DNA of 64,000 nt from Gracilaria domingensis (GCA_022539475.1 VCMS01000142.1:62001-126000); one strand, 5' to 3'; shown: positions 48,903-59,364, counted from the stretch's first letter. The notes: a model not told the origin generated them from the sequence alone. Numbers and translations: made by a program.

Positions 48903-50636
48903 TTATTTCTTCGCTGCAAGTGCTGACGCGCTGGTGTTCTTTCTGCCCACTTTATAATATACATCCATGAAAGTTTCCTGTGCTTTGTACTTCTCCCTGC
49001 ATTCCTGATACAGAGTTTTGTCAAACATTTTCCAAAAGTCCTCTTCGTTTAGTTCAGATATCGCATACAGGGTTTGATAACCATGGTTACCAATGAGCCA
49101 TTGTTCGAGTTTGTGACTCGCGGCCGCGTTGTCGAAAGTCTCCTTTCGAAGAATATGACCTGGCGTGTACCAAATTCCAAGATCTGTGTACATTTGCGCT
49201 TCTTCTGTATCCCCTTGATCCAATTCACCCGCGTCGTAATCTTTCTCACAGTCCAACATTGTCCCCTTCCGTGTCTTGAAGACACGATGCGGACACAGCC
49301 ATAGTGGATAAATATCATATTCATCGTGCATAAGCTCCATGCACTCAGCCGTCTTCCGCAAAGGAACAAGGATGTCCTGCGCAACAAAACGGGAGGTATA
49401 GTACTCCCACATTTTTCCAAACGTTGTCAACTTCAAAAAGCTTACCCTTGGGGGCATGAGCCATCCCAGGAACCATCGAAACATGACATGGTTACCCATT
49501 GGAACCAATAAATCTGCTTCCCAGTAGAGACTTCTGGTATGTCGATGGTAGTAATCCCTGGTAGGAACATACTCAACGACAGGCGAGCCATCTACTGTCT
49601 TGTCAAGAATTGCTTCTTTGACATGCTTGTGAAACCATGGTTTAAACCAGTACCCCATACGGTTTATCGTTCCTTGCTTTGCTTCTTCGTAGTCAACGTA
49701 ATCAGCAGTCATTATCACCCCACGGTTGGAGCTATACATCAACCCTTCTACGTACTCCGCCCAAGGTTTATCGGTGGGAACAAGAAAGTGGTTCCAAGCC
49801 TTGCACATTTCTTTGATAGTTCCCGCAACGGGATAATAAGTGACTTTCATGTACGGCTTCACTTTGATGATACGCATTTCAATGCCAACCAGCATCCCTA
49901 TCGCGCCATAAGACCACGGAATTGCGTAGAATAGATCGCTGTACTCGTTATCTCGTGTGGCGGTTACCGTACGGCCCCCGGCGAGGACGATTTCCATTGA
50001 TACAACTTCATCATAGAATAGACCGTATTTATGACTTGAACCCTCGATTCCATATCCGCACACCAGGCCACCAACAGTGAGATCGTCATATTCAGGGACG
50101 ATCGGGATACAGACGCCCATCTTCAAGAGAGTGGCGGTAATGTACCCCATCGTCACGTAGGGCTCCATCTTCACAATCATCCGATCCATGTCCACCTCGA
50201 CTACGTCTGCTAAGTCGGAAAGGTCTACTTCATATCGGGAACCACGTTTGTACGCGGAATCGCGATTTGTAACGCTCCAAAACGATGGTCGAGCGGTGCA
50301 TACTAATCCATGATAACCAGGACGGTGCTTCTCTAGGGCTGCGCGTACGCGTTCAACACGGTCAAGATGCTTACGGATTGTCGCAGGGCCGCGAATCAGT
50401 GACTTCACCCATGCTTTGAGCAAGTGAACACGAGCCCACATGAAAGACAATGGAAGTACAATGGGAATTATGACTATCCATCGAAATTGCATCAAAAAGT
50501 CAACCAGGTGGAAGGGAGCAAGTGGGTGATGACATATCGGTCGTGGTGCAGATTCGGGTTTCCACCACCAATTCCCTGTCTCCTTTTCCTCGTCATCTTC
50601 GGGCTTGGCACAAGTTCCCTGAGTGTCCAAACTCAT
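48903..50636 (-). CDS. DHCR24: Delta24-sterol reductase (DHCR24 / DWARF1-DIMINUTO)
   Basis: The enzyme reduces the side-chain C24 double bond of sterols, using NADPH and FAD, on the ER membrane. The 577 residues start at ATG 50636; upstream codons need TTG. A membrane segment lies near residues 50-72 (RWIVIIPIVLPLSFMWA). The FAD-linked oxidase domain follows with GYHGLVCTARPSFWSVTNRD, VEPYVTMG-type MEPYVTMGYITATL, and TVGGLVCGYGIEGSSHKYGLF. The C-terminal half keeps the family's YPLWLCPHR and VYYKVG. Red algae are known for cholesterol-type sterols, which need this step. Length and order match plant DWF1. No intron is needed. It is divergent from TFIIB. Confidence 0.95.
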   Translation of the reverse strand: MSLDTQGTCAKPEDDEEKETGNWWWKPESAPRPICHHPLAPFHLVDFLMQFRWIVIIPIVLPLSFMWARVHLLKAWVKSLIRGPATIRKHLDRVERVRAALEKHRPGYHGLVCTARPSFWSVTNRDSAYKRGSRYEVDLSDLADVVEVDMDRMIVKMEPYVTMGYITATLLKMGVCIPIVPEYDDLTVGGLVCGYGIEGSSHKYGLFYDEVVSMEIVLAGGRTVTATRDNEYSDLFYAIPWSYGAIGMLVGIEMRIIKVKPYMKVTYYPVAGTIKEMCKAWNHFLVPTDKPWAEYVEGLMYSSNRGVIMTADYVDYEEAKQGTINRMGYWFKPWFHKHVKEAILDKTVDGSPVVEYVPTRDYYHRHTRSLYWEADLLVPMGNHVMFRWFLGWLMPPRVSFLKLTTFGKMWEYYTSRFVAQDILVPLRKTAECMELMHDEYDIYPLWLCPHRVFKTRKGTMLDCEKDYDAGELDQGDTEEAQMYTDLGIWYTPGHILRKETFDNAAASHKLEQWLIGNHGYQTLYAISELNEEDFWKMFDKTLYQECREKYKAQETFMDVYYKVGRKNTSASALAAKK

Positions 50637-51418
50637 TGCATAGAGGCAACTACCCAATTACTTCGTCCCTTCTCTTTTCGGAGCACAATATCGTAACACT
50701 CGATTCAGGAATTGCTTCGGAATCTGAGGTTCAGATGTTAATGATCTCACATGTGGTGTTGGGCAACAACGAACGCAATTCCCAACACGGTCCGTACCCG
50801 TCACGGCGCAATGGTCTTGATACAGCTCTTAATTAATGCACCTGAAGATGGATTTTTCAACTTGGTCGTGGAGGAAACGGATCTGGTCTGACACCACACG
50901 TTTTAGTCACCATCAACCACCAATAAGTTCTCGGCAATAACTCATCTATCCTTGGTACCGTCGGTACGCCATCAATTGAGACGCATGGCACATGGATATA
51001 GCTTCTGGTATGTAACGTAACCTGGACCGATATCCTTGATCAGTCGACGCTCCTGATGTCGCTTTGTCGTCTAGATTGTATCTTTGTCTTCTAGAGCAGT
51101 CTAGAAGACATCGTTTCAAAAGAAGAAGAAAAACCACAAAAAAAGTTGTAAAAATCCACGTAAACTCGTTGTAACATGCGTCTACAAGGGCAAGAGTCAT
51201 AAATGCAAACGTAGCAGTGAGGGAAACCTCATTAACCAAACCGTCGAACAGAGGCTGGAAGATTGTGTTGAATGCGAGTCGACGTAGAACGCCGAACGGG
51301 GGAGGGTTAAAGGGTTGACGCCTAATTGAATCCTCTGTGACACATCCTTTGCCTAACCGTTTACTCGTTTACTCGAAAGCACCTGAGACAGGTGAACCAC
51401 TGTTGTTCAGTTCACAAC
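50637..51418. promoter_or_regulatory. Divergent region, DHCR24 / TFIIB
   Basis: This 782-bp head-to-head spacer contains a repeated CTAGA(C/G) word around 51068-51110 (TCGTCTAGATTG, TTCTAGAGCAGTCTAGAAG), which could form short hairpins. No gene was recognised. Confidence 0.45.
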
Positions 51419-52450
51419 ATGAATTCGTACAACGGGATGCCGAGCTTGGCTCCGCCTATGGAGCGCGAAATGCCGGAAGAGTGTCCGGAATGCGGCTCTG
51501 ACGACATCGTCGAGAACTGGAGAGAGGGTACGGCAGACTGCAGGAGTTGCGGTCTTATTCTCATCGAGAGACTGCTTGATCTTGGCACTGAATGGCGAAC
51601 TTTCACTTCCGAAGAAGGTGACGATCCAAACCGTGCAGGTCCAGCAAATAACCCTTTGCTCGAGTTTGAGCATGGTACGAGCATCGGAACTGGTGCCAAA
51701 GGAGGTGGTGCGCTGAGCGTGTCGCTCAACCGAGCGCAGAACAGGAACGCGACATCCGCTGCTGATAAGGTGATGATGGAAGTAATGCAGCGGATTGGAA
51801 GATACCGCGACCGCCTGAACCTGGCAAGGTCTGTGAGCGACCGTGCGTTGGAGCTGTTCAAACGATATCAAGACCTTCTAACAACCAAGGTGGTATCCAC
51901 GCCAGGAGAGCCCGACAAGCGTGTGAGAACGAGAACGCTTCGTGAAGAGGAAGTGAACGAGATTGTGGCGTCCAGCCTGTTCATCGCGTGCAGGAATCAG
52001 AAGGTGGCACGGTCTTACAAGGAAATCTGTACGTTAACCGGCGTACCTAAGAAAAACGTGGGTGCCACGGTAAAGAAGATGGAGCGACAGCTGACCGACG
52101 CCAAGACAACTTATGTGCGCGGTACGGACGACTTTGTGACACGCTTCGGCAACTTTCTGGACCTGCCACGCAACGTTATCAATGCTGCCGACGTGGTGGC
52201 TGACGAAATGCAAAACCACGAGGTGCTGCATGGTAAGACGTACACGACTCTGGCGGCGGCAAGCATCTACATCGTGACGCTACTGTGTAAGGACGAGCAT
52301 AAGAGGACAGCGAAGGAGATTGCAGACGTGACGGGCGTGGCCGAGGTGACCATCAAGTCAACGTATCGCGCATTCTACCCATACATAGAGGGAGTCGTAC
52401 CCGAGGACTTTGAGTGTGCTGTGAGCGTGGCAGACCTGCCGCAGCCGTAA
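51419..52450 (+). CDS. GTF2B: Transcription initiation factor IIB
   Basis: TFIIB bridges TBP-bound promoter DNA and RNA polymerase II. The 343 residues start at ATG 51419. The zinc ribbon has the four Cys: CPECGSDDIVENWREG and DCRSCGLILIE. The B-finger/reader follows (GTEWRTFTSEEGDDPNRAG). Two cyclin folds cover about 125-330, with VMQRIGRYRDRLNL, ASSLFIACRNQKVARSYKEI, VGATVKKMERQL, then TYTTLAAASIYIVTLLCKDEHKRTAKEIADVTGVAEVTIKSTYR. All signatures of polymerase II TFIIB are present; it is not BRF1 or the archaeal type. It is a single exon. The GLTSCR1-domain gene follows on the same strand 431 bp later. Confidence 0.96.
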   Translation: MNSYNGMPSLAPPMEREMPEECPECGSDDIVENWREGTADCRSCGLILIERLLDLGTEWRTFTSEEGDDPNRAGPANNPLLEFEHGTSIGTGAKGGGALSVSLNRAQNRNATSAADKVMMEVMQRIGRYRDRLNLARSVSDRALELFKRYQDLLTTKVVSTPGEPDKRVRTRTLREEEVNEIVASSLFIACRNQKVARSYKEICTLTGVPKKNVGATVKKMERQLTDAKTTYVRGTDDFVTRFGNFLDLPRNVINAADVVADEMQNHEVLHGKTYTTLAAASIYIVTLLCKDEHKRTAKEIADVTGVAEVTIKSTYRAFYPYIEGVVPEDFECAVSVADLPQP

Positions 52451-52881
52451 CACGCACGGCCCGCGAGTGGAGCAAGGCGGCGGGGGTTTGTAATACGCTT
52501 GTAGATACAGTACTAATTAGATTGGCGGGTAATGACCGAAGTAAACTCGCGCGCTGGGTAGAGGTTCACTGTGCGCACTCTGTACCTCGACGACGCCGAG
52601 CGAGGCGCACCTGTGGGCAGGACGCGAGTGGCGGCGGCCACTTGGGCTCGCGGCGAGAGCGACGCGACGGCAGCCGCAGCTTGCCGCCGCGGCGCGGCAC
52701 GCCGCCGCTGGGAGCCAAATCTTGCGCGGAAAGGGAAAAAGCGCGCTAAAACAAAGCGCGGCGGCAGTTGACGTGGCGTGGGAGCGCGCAGTTCGCGCAC
52801 CCATCGCTCGCAGCCGCCCGATCAAGTCGCGCCGACCGGCGCCCCCGCGCGCGCACGCGCCCGCCCCTCCGCCAACGCATC
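52451..52881. promoter_or_regulatory. GC-rich upstream region of the GLTSCR1 gene
   Basis: This 431-bp spacer is GC-rich with CGCCGC and GCGCGC runs from about 52570 on. It probably holds the promoter of the next gene. Open frames in it are bias-driven. Confidence 0.45.
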
Positions 52882-55800
52882 ATGAGCCAACCGGACCGCC
52901 GCCTCTTCGCCGACCTCCCGCCCGTCACCGACCCGCCGCCCTTCCCGTCGCTCCCGCTGCCCAACCCTATGCCCCCGCCCGCGTCTGCTCCTGCCCCCCC
53001 GCAGCATCCGCTTGTTTCGCTCGCCACCGCCGCACACAAGAAGCCGCGCAAGCCGCAACCTCGTCGCCCGCGTACCAAGCCTGCCGCTCCCACGCTTCTC
53101 CCGGCCCCCGTGCCGCCCAACGGCTCCGCGCCGCCGCCGCAACTTCCGCATCACATATCGCAGCACCCGCTCGGTCATATGTTTATGCAGTCTCACCCAT
53201 CACTCTTCCAGCAGCAGTTTCCTCCGCAGCCTCAGTCTCACCAACTCCGCGCCGCTCTCCTCCCGCAGCGACAAAAACTGCCCTTGCAAACGCAATCGCA
53301 GCCGCAATCGCAGCCGCGACAACAACAGCCGCAGCCGCAGCCGCAGCAGCCGCAGCCGCAGCCGCAACCGCAGCCGCAACCGCAGCCGCAGCCGCAACAG
53401 CAACCGCAACAGCAACCGCAGCAGCAACCGCAGCAGCCGCAGCCGCAGCCGCAGCCGCAGCGCCGACAACAGCCCCATGCGAATCAACTCGCATTCCTCC
53501 GCTCACAAGCTTCCATTCCCGCTTCCACAAATCCAAATCCATCGGCTTCCCTGTTCTCTGGATTGCCAAGTTCGGACCCAAATGCCGTCCATTTACAACC
53601 GTCGCAACAGCAACATCCGCACCAGCAAATACCGCTTGGTGGTGATCCCCGCCTCGCCAAATTTGACGCTGCCACTCTCGAGCAAGTGCTGCGGAGAACT
53701 ACCAACCCCCAAATCTTTGCCACCCTAAGCAAACAGCTCAACTTCTTGCGAAGCAAACCCGCCTCCTCCATCCTTCCTTCTCAACAGATCCAAACTTCCG
53801 CTTCCCCCTTCTCCGCACAAGTCAACACGCGTGGGCATCACAGTCCGCTTGCCTCATCCCCGCCCAACCTCCAGATGGGCGCTTCGCCGAACGTATCGCA
53901 GAGTGCTTTGATTCAAAGACAGCAACTGCTTCAAAAGCAACAACTGTACAATCAGCATCATCTTAATCAGCGACGCTCGCCAGCTCACCATTCCAATGCT
54001 CTTTCATCGTTTCCGTTTAACGCCACAGCCTCACAAGATCCTCTTACTGCTAGTCTTACCCAGAACATTGGAAATCTTCCGCCTCATCTTCAACATCACC
54101 TTCAAGCACAATTGCAATCTCGTCAACTACAAGCGCAGCAGCGGCTCCAAATGCACAAGTCTAAAGCAAATTCATCACACTCGCAAGCATCACAAGCCAC
54201 TCACAGTAATTCCACATCACGACGGCCCTCGCCTTCCAACAAGAGACCGCCGAGGCAAAGTCCGAAAGGAACCACAATCGGCGTTTCGGATATGAACGGA
54301 GTCGCCTCATCTACATCTGGTGCACGAGCAAATCCGAATCATGCTCTGTCCCAGTCTTTTGAAGACACGCAGTCTATCGGATCCATGCGCCCGACAGATT
54401 TGCGCAATTCTGATTCAGCTCGCAATGCTTCGCAGTTTTTGTCGGCTGGTGCTGTGAATCCGTTGGCACAAACTCAAAAACCCGCTGTGGTTCCGGAAGT
54501 GCCAATTAAGTTTGAGATTGACACAAAGAAGATTGATAAAGAACGCATTCGAGTTTTTCGAGAGCGCGAACTCAAGGGCCGGGGCAACCAGAAGAAACAA
54601 AGACTACAGCATCGCCCGTTGAATGACTACGTGCGTGTGCACAACCCGGATTACACGACCCCCTTTCATGGCTTGGTAGATGCTTTTGAGCGAATTGTCC
54701 CATTTCATGTGCTGTTGCCACCAGAAGATTCGTCAGTTTCGTCAGAGGAATGGAGGAAATGTACGGATGACCTGAGCGAAAAGTACAACGGTTATTACAA
54801 GAAGCTTCGCGGCCATTGCGAGCGACTGCATGATAGTAATTTCGAAGCTGTTGGCGAAGAGACGGTGTTTGGGCAGAGTTCTCTTACAACCGAAGACTCC
54901 CTCTTGATGGAACGAATCTTGTTGGATGACTACAAGGAAACTGTGCGAAGGGAAACCGCTTTGGCTCGGAAACGAGCCGCGGAAGCTGAGGCCAAGAAAT
55001 TGCAAGAACTGAACCGTCAACGCGAACTACTGCAAAGTCAGGCTCGACAATTGTCAGTGAGTGGTGCTCTTTCACCGGCACAAGCAGCTCAGATTCCGCA
55101 CCTAACGCAGGCTTCCTCTCTTCACCCTGGACCTCAGCCCTCTTTTGAATCTGTTTCAGGTTCCATAGGCGTTTCGAACGGCTCTGTCTCTGCGTCGCAT
55201 GTTATTGTATCAGCTGGCGCTCAAGCGGCGTTGTGGAGACAAGCCAGCCCGAGCTCCTCGCAAATGCTGTCAGCGGTTCAGAACAATGGAATGCTACAAA
55301 CTAATTCGTCTGCCTTGGTAGGAGTAGATACAGCACAAATGCAACGCTTTGCGACCAGTAGTGGTGATGTTGCAGGTTTTGTGAATCAGGGACAAGTGGC
55401 GTCATCTGGTTCTGAAGTGTTCCTGGCCAACCGGCCCACCGAGCAACTGGGGTCTGAGCAATACTTGTTGCCTCAACCTCGTCTTGAAAAGCCATCTGAT
55501 GCTGCCCACGGTGTATCTACAGTGCCGAAGACTGGGATGGTGGATGGTATGATGGCTGGGCAGATTCATATGGGTGGCGACAGTTTGGTCAACGTTGACA
55601 TGCATGACGCGATGCAAGTAGCAACAGCCGGAAGCGCAGGTTCACAAGTGAGCGCTGGAGTAGAACGGGATGGCGGGAACCAAGTGTCCTTGACAAGAAG
55701 TGGATCCAATTCCGCTCTGGAGGAGAACTCAGCTGTGCAGAATGGGGCAAGTGGGCCAGAGGTTGGCAGCGTCGCAGAAGATGATGGCCTGCTTTCGTCG

Positions 55801-56148
55801 TTCAACGATGATAATAACGTCAGTTTGAATGGGCATGGTTCCGAAGCGGCTGGTAAACGAAATGCAGTTTCGTCAGAAGGCACACCTCAATCGTTTGGAA
55901 TACAGGATGGTGTAAATGCAGTGGCAGTTTCGGTTGGAAACGAGGGGAGCATGGATGAATCCCTTGAAGGAGGAGATCTTGTTGGAGAAAATTTGGGTGT
56001 GAATCATATTGTTTCGTCAGTTGATAAGTCTAGTGCTGGTGAGAGTGAAGTGAAACCGACTGACAGTAGTGGGGTGAAAAAGAGTGGCGGAAAGCAGGAG
56101 GTTGGCGCATTGGCAATGGGATCTTTACTAAATTCTGACGAGAGGTAA
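52882..56148 (+). CDS. GLTSCR1-domain protein (SWI/SNF ncBAF-type subunit), Gln/Pro rich
   Basis: The 1088 residues start at ATG 52882; the frame continues upstream only to a TTG. Residues about 1-135 are Pro-rich. Residues about 137-195 are Gln-Pro dipeptide repeats (QPQPQP), followed by more Gln/Ser-rich disordered sequence. At about 580-690 lies a GLTSCR1 domain: LNDYVRVHNPDYTTPFHGLV, DAFERIVPFHVLL, then the helix with YKETVRRETALARKRAAEAE. In animals this domain defines GLTSCR1/BICRA, which nucleates the non-canonical BAF remodelling complex; related proteins occur in plants and protists. The last 400 residues are low complexity, acidic and Ser/Gly-rich. It is nuclear by inference. No zinc finger or bromodomain was seen. 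It is a single exon despite its length. Confidence 0.8.
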   Translation: MSQPDRRLFADLPPVTDPPPFPSLPLPNPMPPPASAPAPPQHPLVSLATAAHKKPRKPQPRRPRTKPAAPTLLPAPVPPNGSAPPPQLPHHISQHPLGHMFMQSHPSLFQQQFPPQPQSHQLRAALLPQRQKLPLQTQSQPQSQPRQQQPQPQPQQPQPQPQPQPQPQPQPQQQPQQQPQQQPQQPQPQPQPQRRQQPHANQLAFLRSQASIPASTNPNPSASLFSGLPSSDPNAVHLQPSQQQHPHQQIPLGGDPRLAKFDAATLEQVLRRTTNPQIFATLSKQLNFLRSKPASSILPSQQIQTSASPFSAQVNTRGHHSPLASSPPNLQMGASPNVSQSALIQRQQLLQKQQLYNQHHLNQRRSPAHHSNALSSFPFNATASQDPLTASLTQNIGNLPPHLQHHLQAQLQSRQLQAQQRLQMHKSKANSSHSQASQATHSNSTSRRPSPSNKRPPRQSPKGTTIGVSDMNGVASSTSGARANPNHALSQSFEDTQSIGSMRPTDLRNSDSARNASQFLSAGAVNPLAQTQKPAVVPEVPIKFEIDTKKIDKERIRVFRERELKGRGNQKKQRLQHRPLNDYVRVHNPDYTTPFHGLVDAFERIVPFHVLLPPEDSSVSSEEWRKCTDDLSEKYNGYYKKLRGHCERLHDSNFEAVGEETVFGQSSLTTEDSLLMERILLDDYKETVRRETALARKRAAEAEAKKLQELNRQRELLQSQARQLSVSGALSPAQAAQIPHLTQASSLHPGPQPSFESVSGSIGVSNGSVSASHVIVSAGAQAALWRQASPSSSQMLSAVQNNGMLQTNSSALVGVDTAQMQRFATSSGDVAGFVNQGQVASSGSEVFLANRPTEQLGSEQYLLPQPRLEKPSDAAHGVSTVPKTGMVDGMMAGQIHMGGDSLVNVDMHDAMQVATAGSAGSQVSAGVERDGGNQVSLTRSGSNSALEENSAVQNGASGPEVGSVAEDDGLLSSFNDDNNVSLNGHGSEAAGKRNAVSSEGTPQSFGIQDGVNAVAVSVGNEGSMDESLEGGDLVGENLGVNHIVSSVDKSSAGESEVKPTDSSGVKKSGGKQEVGALAMGSLLNSDER
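53280..53465 (+). repeat. Coding CAGCCG/CAACCG hexamer repeat (Gln-Pro)
   Basis: Imperfect CAG CCG and CAA CCG hexamers run in frame and code for alternating Gln and Pro inside the GLTSCR1-domain protein. The tract is about 185 bp and is likely length-variable among strains. Minus-strand frames across it are artefacts. Confidence 0.85.
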
Positions 56149-57840
56149 CATTCTGGCGAGGGCATGAGGATGTAAGCGATAACACAGCGTTTGTATAGAC
56201 TAATATTGAAAACAAAAGGGCGGCTTAACTGCTTGTAAAGCAACGGAAGAAGACCAGATACAGCAAGCGTTGTGTTGCTTTTTGAGCAGAGGAGCAAAGG
56301 TGAGGGAATGGTTTCTATTTGAGGAAATGGCTAGTGCGGATTAGGGTTTGTATCGCTACTACGCAACAAACGGTAATGTGAGCGCATAAGATGTGATCAT
56401 CATTGATGATTCAGAGGCATGTATGTTTCAAAGGGTTGGCAAACATCCGCCTGTTCTGCGTTGTTGAGCGAGAGCGTTACGCTCCATGACGCTCCATTTC
56501 TCTCGTGTTTCGCACGGCGCGAGGAGACGAACCCGTTGCGGCTTTGAGCAGGCGAACGAAGATAGACTGTGATTGGCAGTGGTTTGATTGTTGGCGCTCG
56601 TGAGAAACGAGCTGTATTCGATGTGAAGCACTGCGATATGCAACAACTGCGAGTGTATCTACCTTCGGGATCACGTGTGCTTGTGAGGTATGAAGCTACG
56701 CGTGTCTGGAGGATGGCGATGGCGAATGTGATGACAAGTAATAACTATCCGCCTTGAACTATTTAGCGCTGGTGTCGGAGTGGCATGAGGTGCACGAGCA
56801 TCGGTTGTCGTGGCTGACGTGTGTGTGAACAGCGTAAGGATGGATAGATGGAAACGTCGCGTTCCTGCGAAGCAGACGGCATCCGGGCGTTGAGCAAACG
56901 TACTACAAGGCGGATTGAATTGGTGGACAGCCAGCAAAACAACGTGTGATAATAAGCATTGGCAGTGCTGCGACTGTCTGTTGTAAAGCCCCGTTTTGAC
57001 GACGTCAGTTCTCTCTCAGGTGCAGAGCTCCGGACACGCTCATCTGGCGAGCGGACGAGCGTGCGACACAGCCGGTGCGCGCGAGCAGCCGCACCACGAC
57101 AGGCTGTCGTGACGACAGGTGAGCTACAGGCAGCGCTGCTCGGCGGTTCTGTCCCCTGTATCTACATGTACGTTGGAACCGCTGCTCAGCAGGCGCGGCC
57201 GCGCCGAGGACGGGGGCCACCGCGCTCAACAAGCGGGCAGTAAAGACGAGGTAGAGGCGGCCTTCTCGCCGGCCGCGCCAGCGCGCATCGGCGCGCATCG
57301 GCGCGCATCGGCGCGCATCGGCATCGGCGCGGTGGAGGGCTACCGCGTGGCCGAAGGCGCGCGCACCCGCCATCACACGCGCCTCGCTGGCCGGCCACGC
57401 CCGGCGCGACGGGGGCGAAAACCCCAGCAACACGGCCACTGTAGATACAACCGCGCGCCGTGGGAGGCAGCCAATGGACGCCAAGCGCCACGCACCTCGC
57501 GCGGCGCGCAGCGCAGCAGCACACACAGCACAGTCGGGCAAAAAAGATCCGCCTCTCGTCGCGCACCTGGCGCCGCGCCATTGGAGGCCGCCGCACCCGC
57601 TCCGCGCGGCGCGCTGCTCAAGTCCTCGTTCGCCGCCGTTGCACAAATTGCCCTCGCGCTGCTCGATTTGCTCTCGTGGCGCGCCTACTTCTCGCCCTCT
57701 CGCCAGCCGCCTCCCCACGCGCCGCGCCCCTGTTTATCCGTGCGCCTCGGCAGAGCCTTGCCGCTGAGTTCCTTCTCCAAGCTGCTCAACGCCTTTGCAA
57801 GTTTTGGGCCTCGTCGTTCGACTACCTGCCACTGCCCGCC
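56149..57840. promoter_or_regulatory. Intergenic region upstream of hemA with GC island
   Basis: This spacer is 1.69 kb. The left 800 bp is of mixed composition with no gene. From about 57000 it becomes a GC island with four perfect copies of GCGCGCATCG (57281-57320) and CCAAT/ATTGG boxes near 57471 and 57580. Long open frames on both strands in the island (for example 57005-57718) are bias artefacts. It probably includes the hemA promoter and leader. Confidence 0.5.
57281..57320. repeat. Tandem decamer repeat, 4 x GCGCGCATCG
   Basis: Four perfect direct copies of the decamer lie 520-560 bp upstream of hemA inside its GC island. A shortened unit follows. Confidence 0.9.
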
Positions 57841-59364
57841 ATGAATACCCCCAATTTTGTTGCGCCGCTTTTCACTTCGTCTTCATTCATTCCCTTGCGA
57901 TCCCTCAACACACGCCGCTCAATTCGCCCCTCTGTACGCGTGGGCGCGTCCTCGTGCAGGGCTGCCCAAGCCGCCGTCAAGTCCGGCTCGCCGTCATCCG
58001 CCAACAACCCAGATGATCGCCCCGCAAAACGCGTTACCGCCGTCTCCACCCAGCCTCCGAACAAGAAGACCGCGCCCTCGTTGGGCAAGGTCGTTGTCAT
58101 GGGTCTGTCTCATCACACTGCAACCGTCGATGTTCGGGAGAAGCTCTCCATCCCGGAAGCCGAATGGCAATCTGCCGCCGGCCATCTCTGTTCCCTGTCA
58201 GCCGTATCAGAGGCTGCTGTTTTGTCTACTTGCAATCGTTTTGAGGTCTACATTGTTTCTGACCATCCCTTCCAGGCAATTCAGGAGGTCATTGCGCACC
58301 TTTCCTCACGCAGCGGATTAGCTGTTGGTCAGCTCCGCAAGCACCTCTTTATGCTCACTGAGGACGAAGCCATTTGGCATTTGTTCCGAGTCTCCGCCGG
58401 ACTGGATTCTCTTGTCATCGGCGAGGGACAGATTCTTTCTCAGGTCAAGAAGTGCTACGAGCTAGCGAGTGAAAAGGGTGGCTTTGCGGGAAAGATTCTT
58501 TCACGACTTTTGAACACCGCTGTTTCTGCGGGCAAGCGCGTGCGATCTGAAACTGGAATTGCGAAGGGAGCCGTGTCCATCTCAAGTGCTGCTGTTGAGC
58601 TTGCTGAAATGAAGACGGAACAGGACGTGCATGTCTCGCTTCGGGATGCTCGTGTTTGCATCATGGGCGCCGGCAAGATGTCTCGCCTCCTTGTGCAGCA
58701 TCTGCTCTCGCGACATGTCACTGATATCACCATTGTCAATCGCTCCATGGGTCGTGCAGAGGAGCTCGTCAAGATGTTCCATGGATCTGATATCAAGGTG
58801 AAGGTTTGGGGTTCCTTGCTAGATGTTCTTGCCCAGAGTGACCTAATTTTCACATCTACAGCAGCGCCGAAACCTATTGTTACACAAGGTTTGCTTGAAG
58901 AGTGTTTTGACAAGAGTAGCCGACATATGCTAATTGACATTTCAGTTCCGCGGAACGTGAGCACTGACGTCAATGATATGGAAGGGGTATTCTCTTACAA
59001 TGTCGACGACTTGAAGGCTGTTGTGGCCAAGAATCAGGCCAAGAGACGGCGCTTGATGTTGGAGGCCGAAGATGTTCTGAGAGAGGAACAGACTACTTTC
59101 AATAATTGGCACAACTCCTTGGGCTGCATCCCAGCCATCTCAAAGCTTCAACAGCGTGCGGAAAGTATTAGGCAAGATGAGATGGATCGTGTTCGCGGCA
59201 AGTTATCATCCCTTTCGGCCAGTGAGATGAAGGCTGTCGAACAGCTTTCAAAGGGTATCATTAACAAGATGCTACATTCACCAATGGTTCATCTTCGAGG
59301 TCTTGACGATATGGAGGAAAGGACTCAAACACTTCGAAACATCGAAGCATTGTTTAAGCTTTGA
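57841..59364 (+). CDS. hemA: Glutamyl-tRNA reductase (HemA), plastid targeted
   Basis: GluTR reduces plastid glutamyl-tRNA to glutamate-1-semialdehyde with NADPH, the committed step towards haem, chlorophyll and phycobilins. The 507 residues start MNTPNFVAPLFTSSSF; the Phe near the N terminus and the Ser/Arg-rich stretch to about residue 79 make a red-algal plastid transit peptide. Then come VVVMGLSHHTATVDVREKL, the nucleophile Cys131 in STCNRFEVY, the signature HLFRVSAGLDSLVIGEGQIL, the NADPH loop VCIMGAGKMSRLLVQHL and a dimerisation helix at the end. The frame extends upstream through a GC island without conservation, so the ATG at 57841 was chosen. It supplies pigment to the phycobilisome served by the linker at 36244. 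It is a single exon. Confidence 0.96.
   Translation: MNTPNFVAPLFTSSSFIPLRSLNTRRSIRPSVRVGASSCRAAQAAVKSGSPSSANNPDDRPAKRVTAVSTQPPNKKTAPSLGKVVVMGLSHHTATVDVREKLSIPEAEWQSAAGHLCSLSAVSEAAVLSTCNRFEVYIVSDHPFQAIQEVIAHLSSRSGLAVGQLRKHLFMLTEDEAIWHLFRVSAGLDSLVIGEGQILSQVKKCYELASEKGGFAGKILSRLLNTAVSAGKRVRSETGIAKGAVSISSAAVELAEMKTEQDVHVSLRDARVCIMGAGKMSRLLVQHLLSRHVTDITIVNRSMGRAEELVKMFHGSDIKVKVWGSLLDVLAQSDLIFTSTAAPKPIVTQGLLEECFDKSSRHMLIDISVPRNVSTDVNDMEGVFSYNVDDLKAVVAKNQAKRRRLMLEAEDVLREEQTTFNNWHNSLGCIPAISKLQQRAESIRQDEMDRVRGKLSSLSASEMKAVEQLSKGIINKMLHSPMVHLRGLDDMEERTQTLRNIEALFKL

Noticed and set aside
53183-53581. Ala- or Leu/Arg-repeat frames on the minus strand
   Set aside because: They are the complement of the CAGCCG hexamers coding the Gln-Pro tract.
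57005-57718. 237-residue minus-strand frame upstream of hemA
   Set aside because: Lies in the GC island with several other overlapping frames on both strands; Arg/Ala-rich composition expected from base bias.
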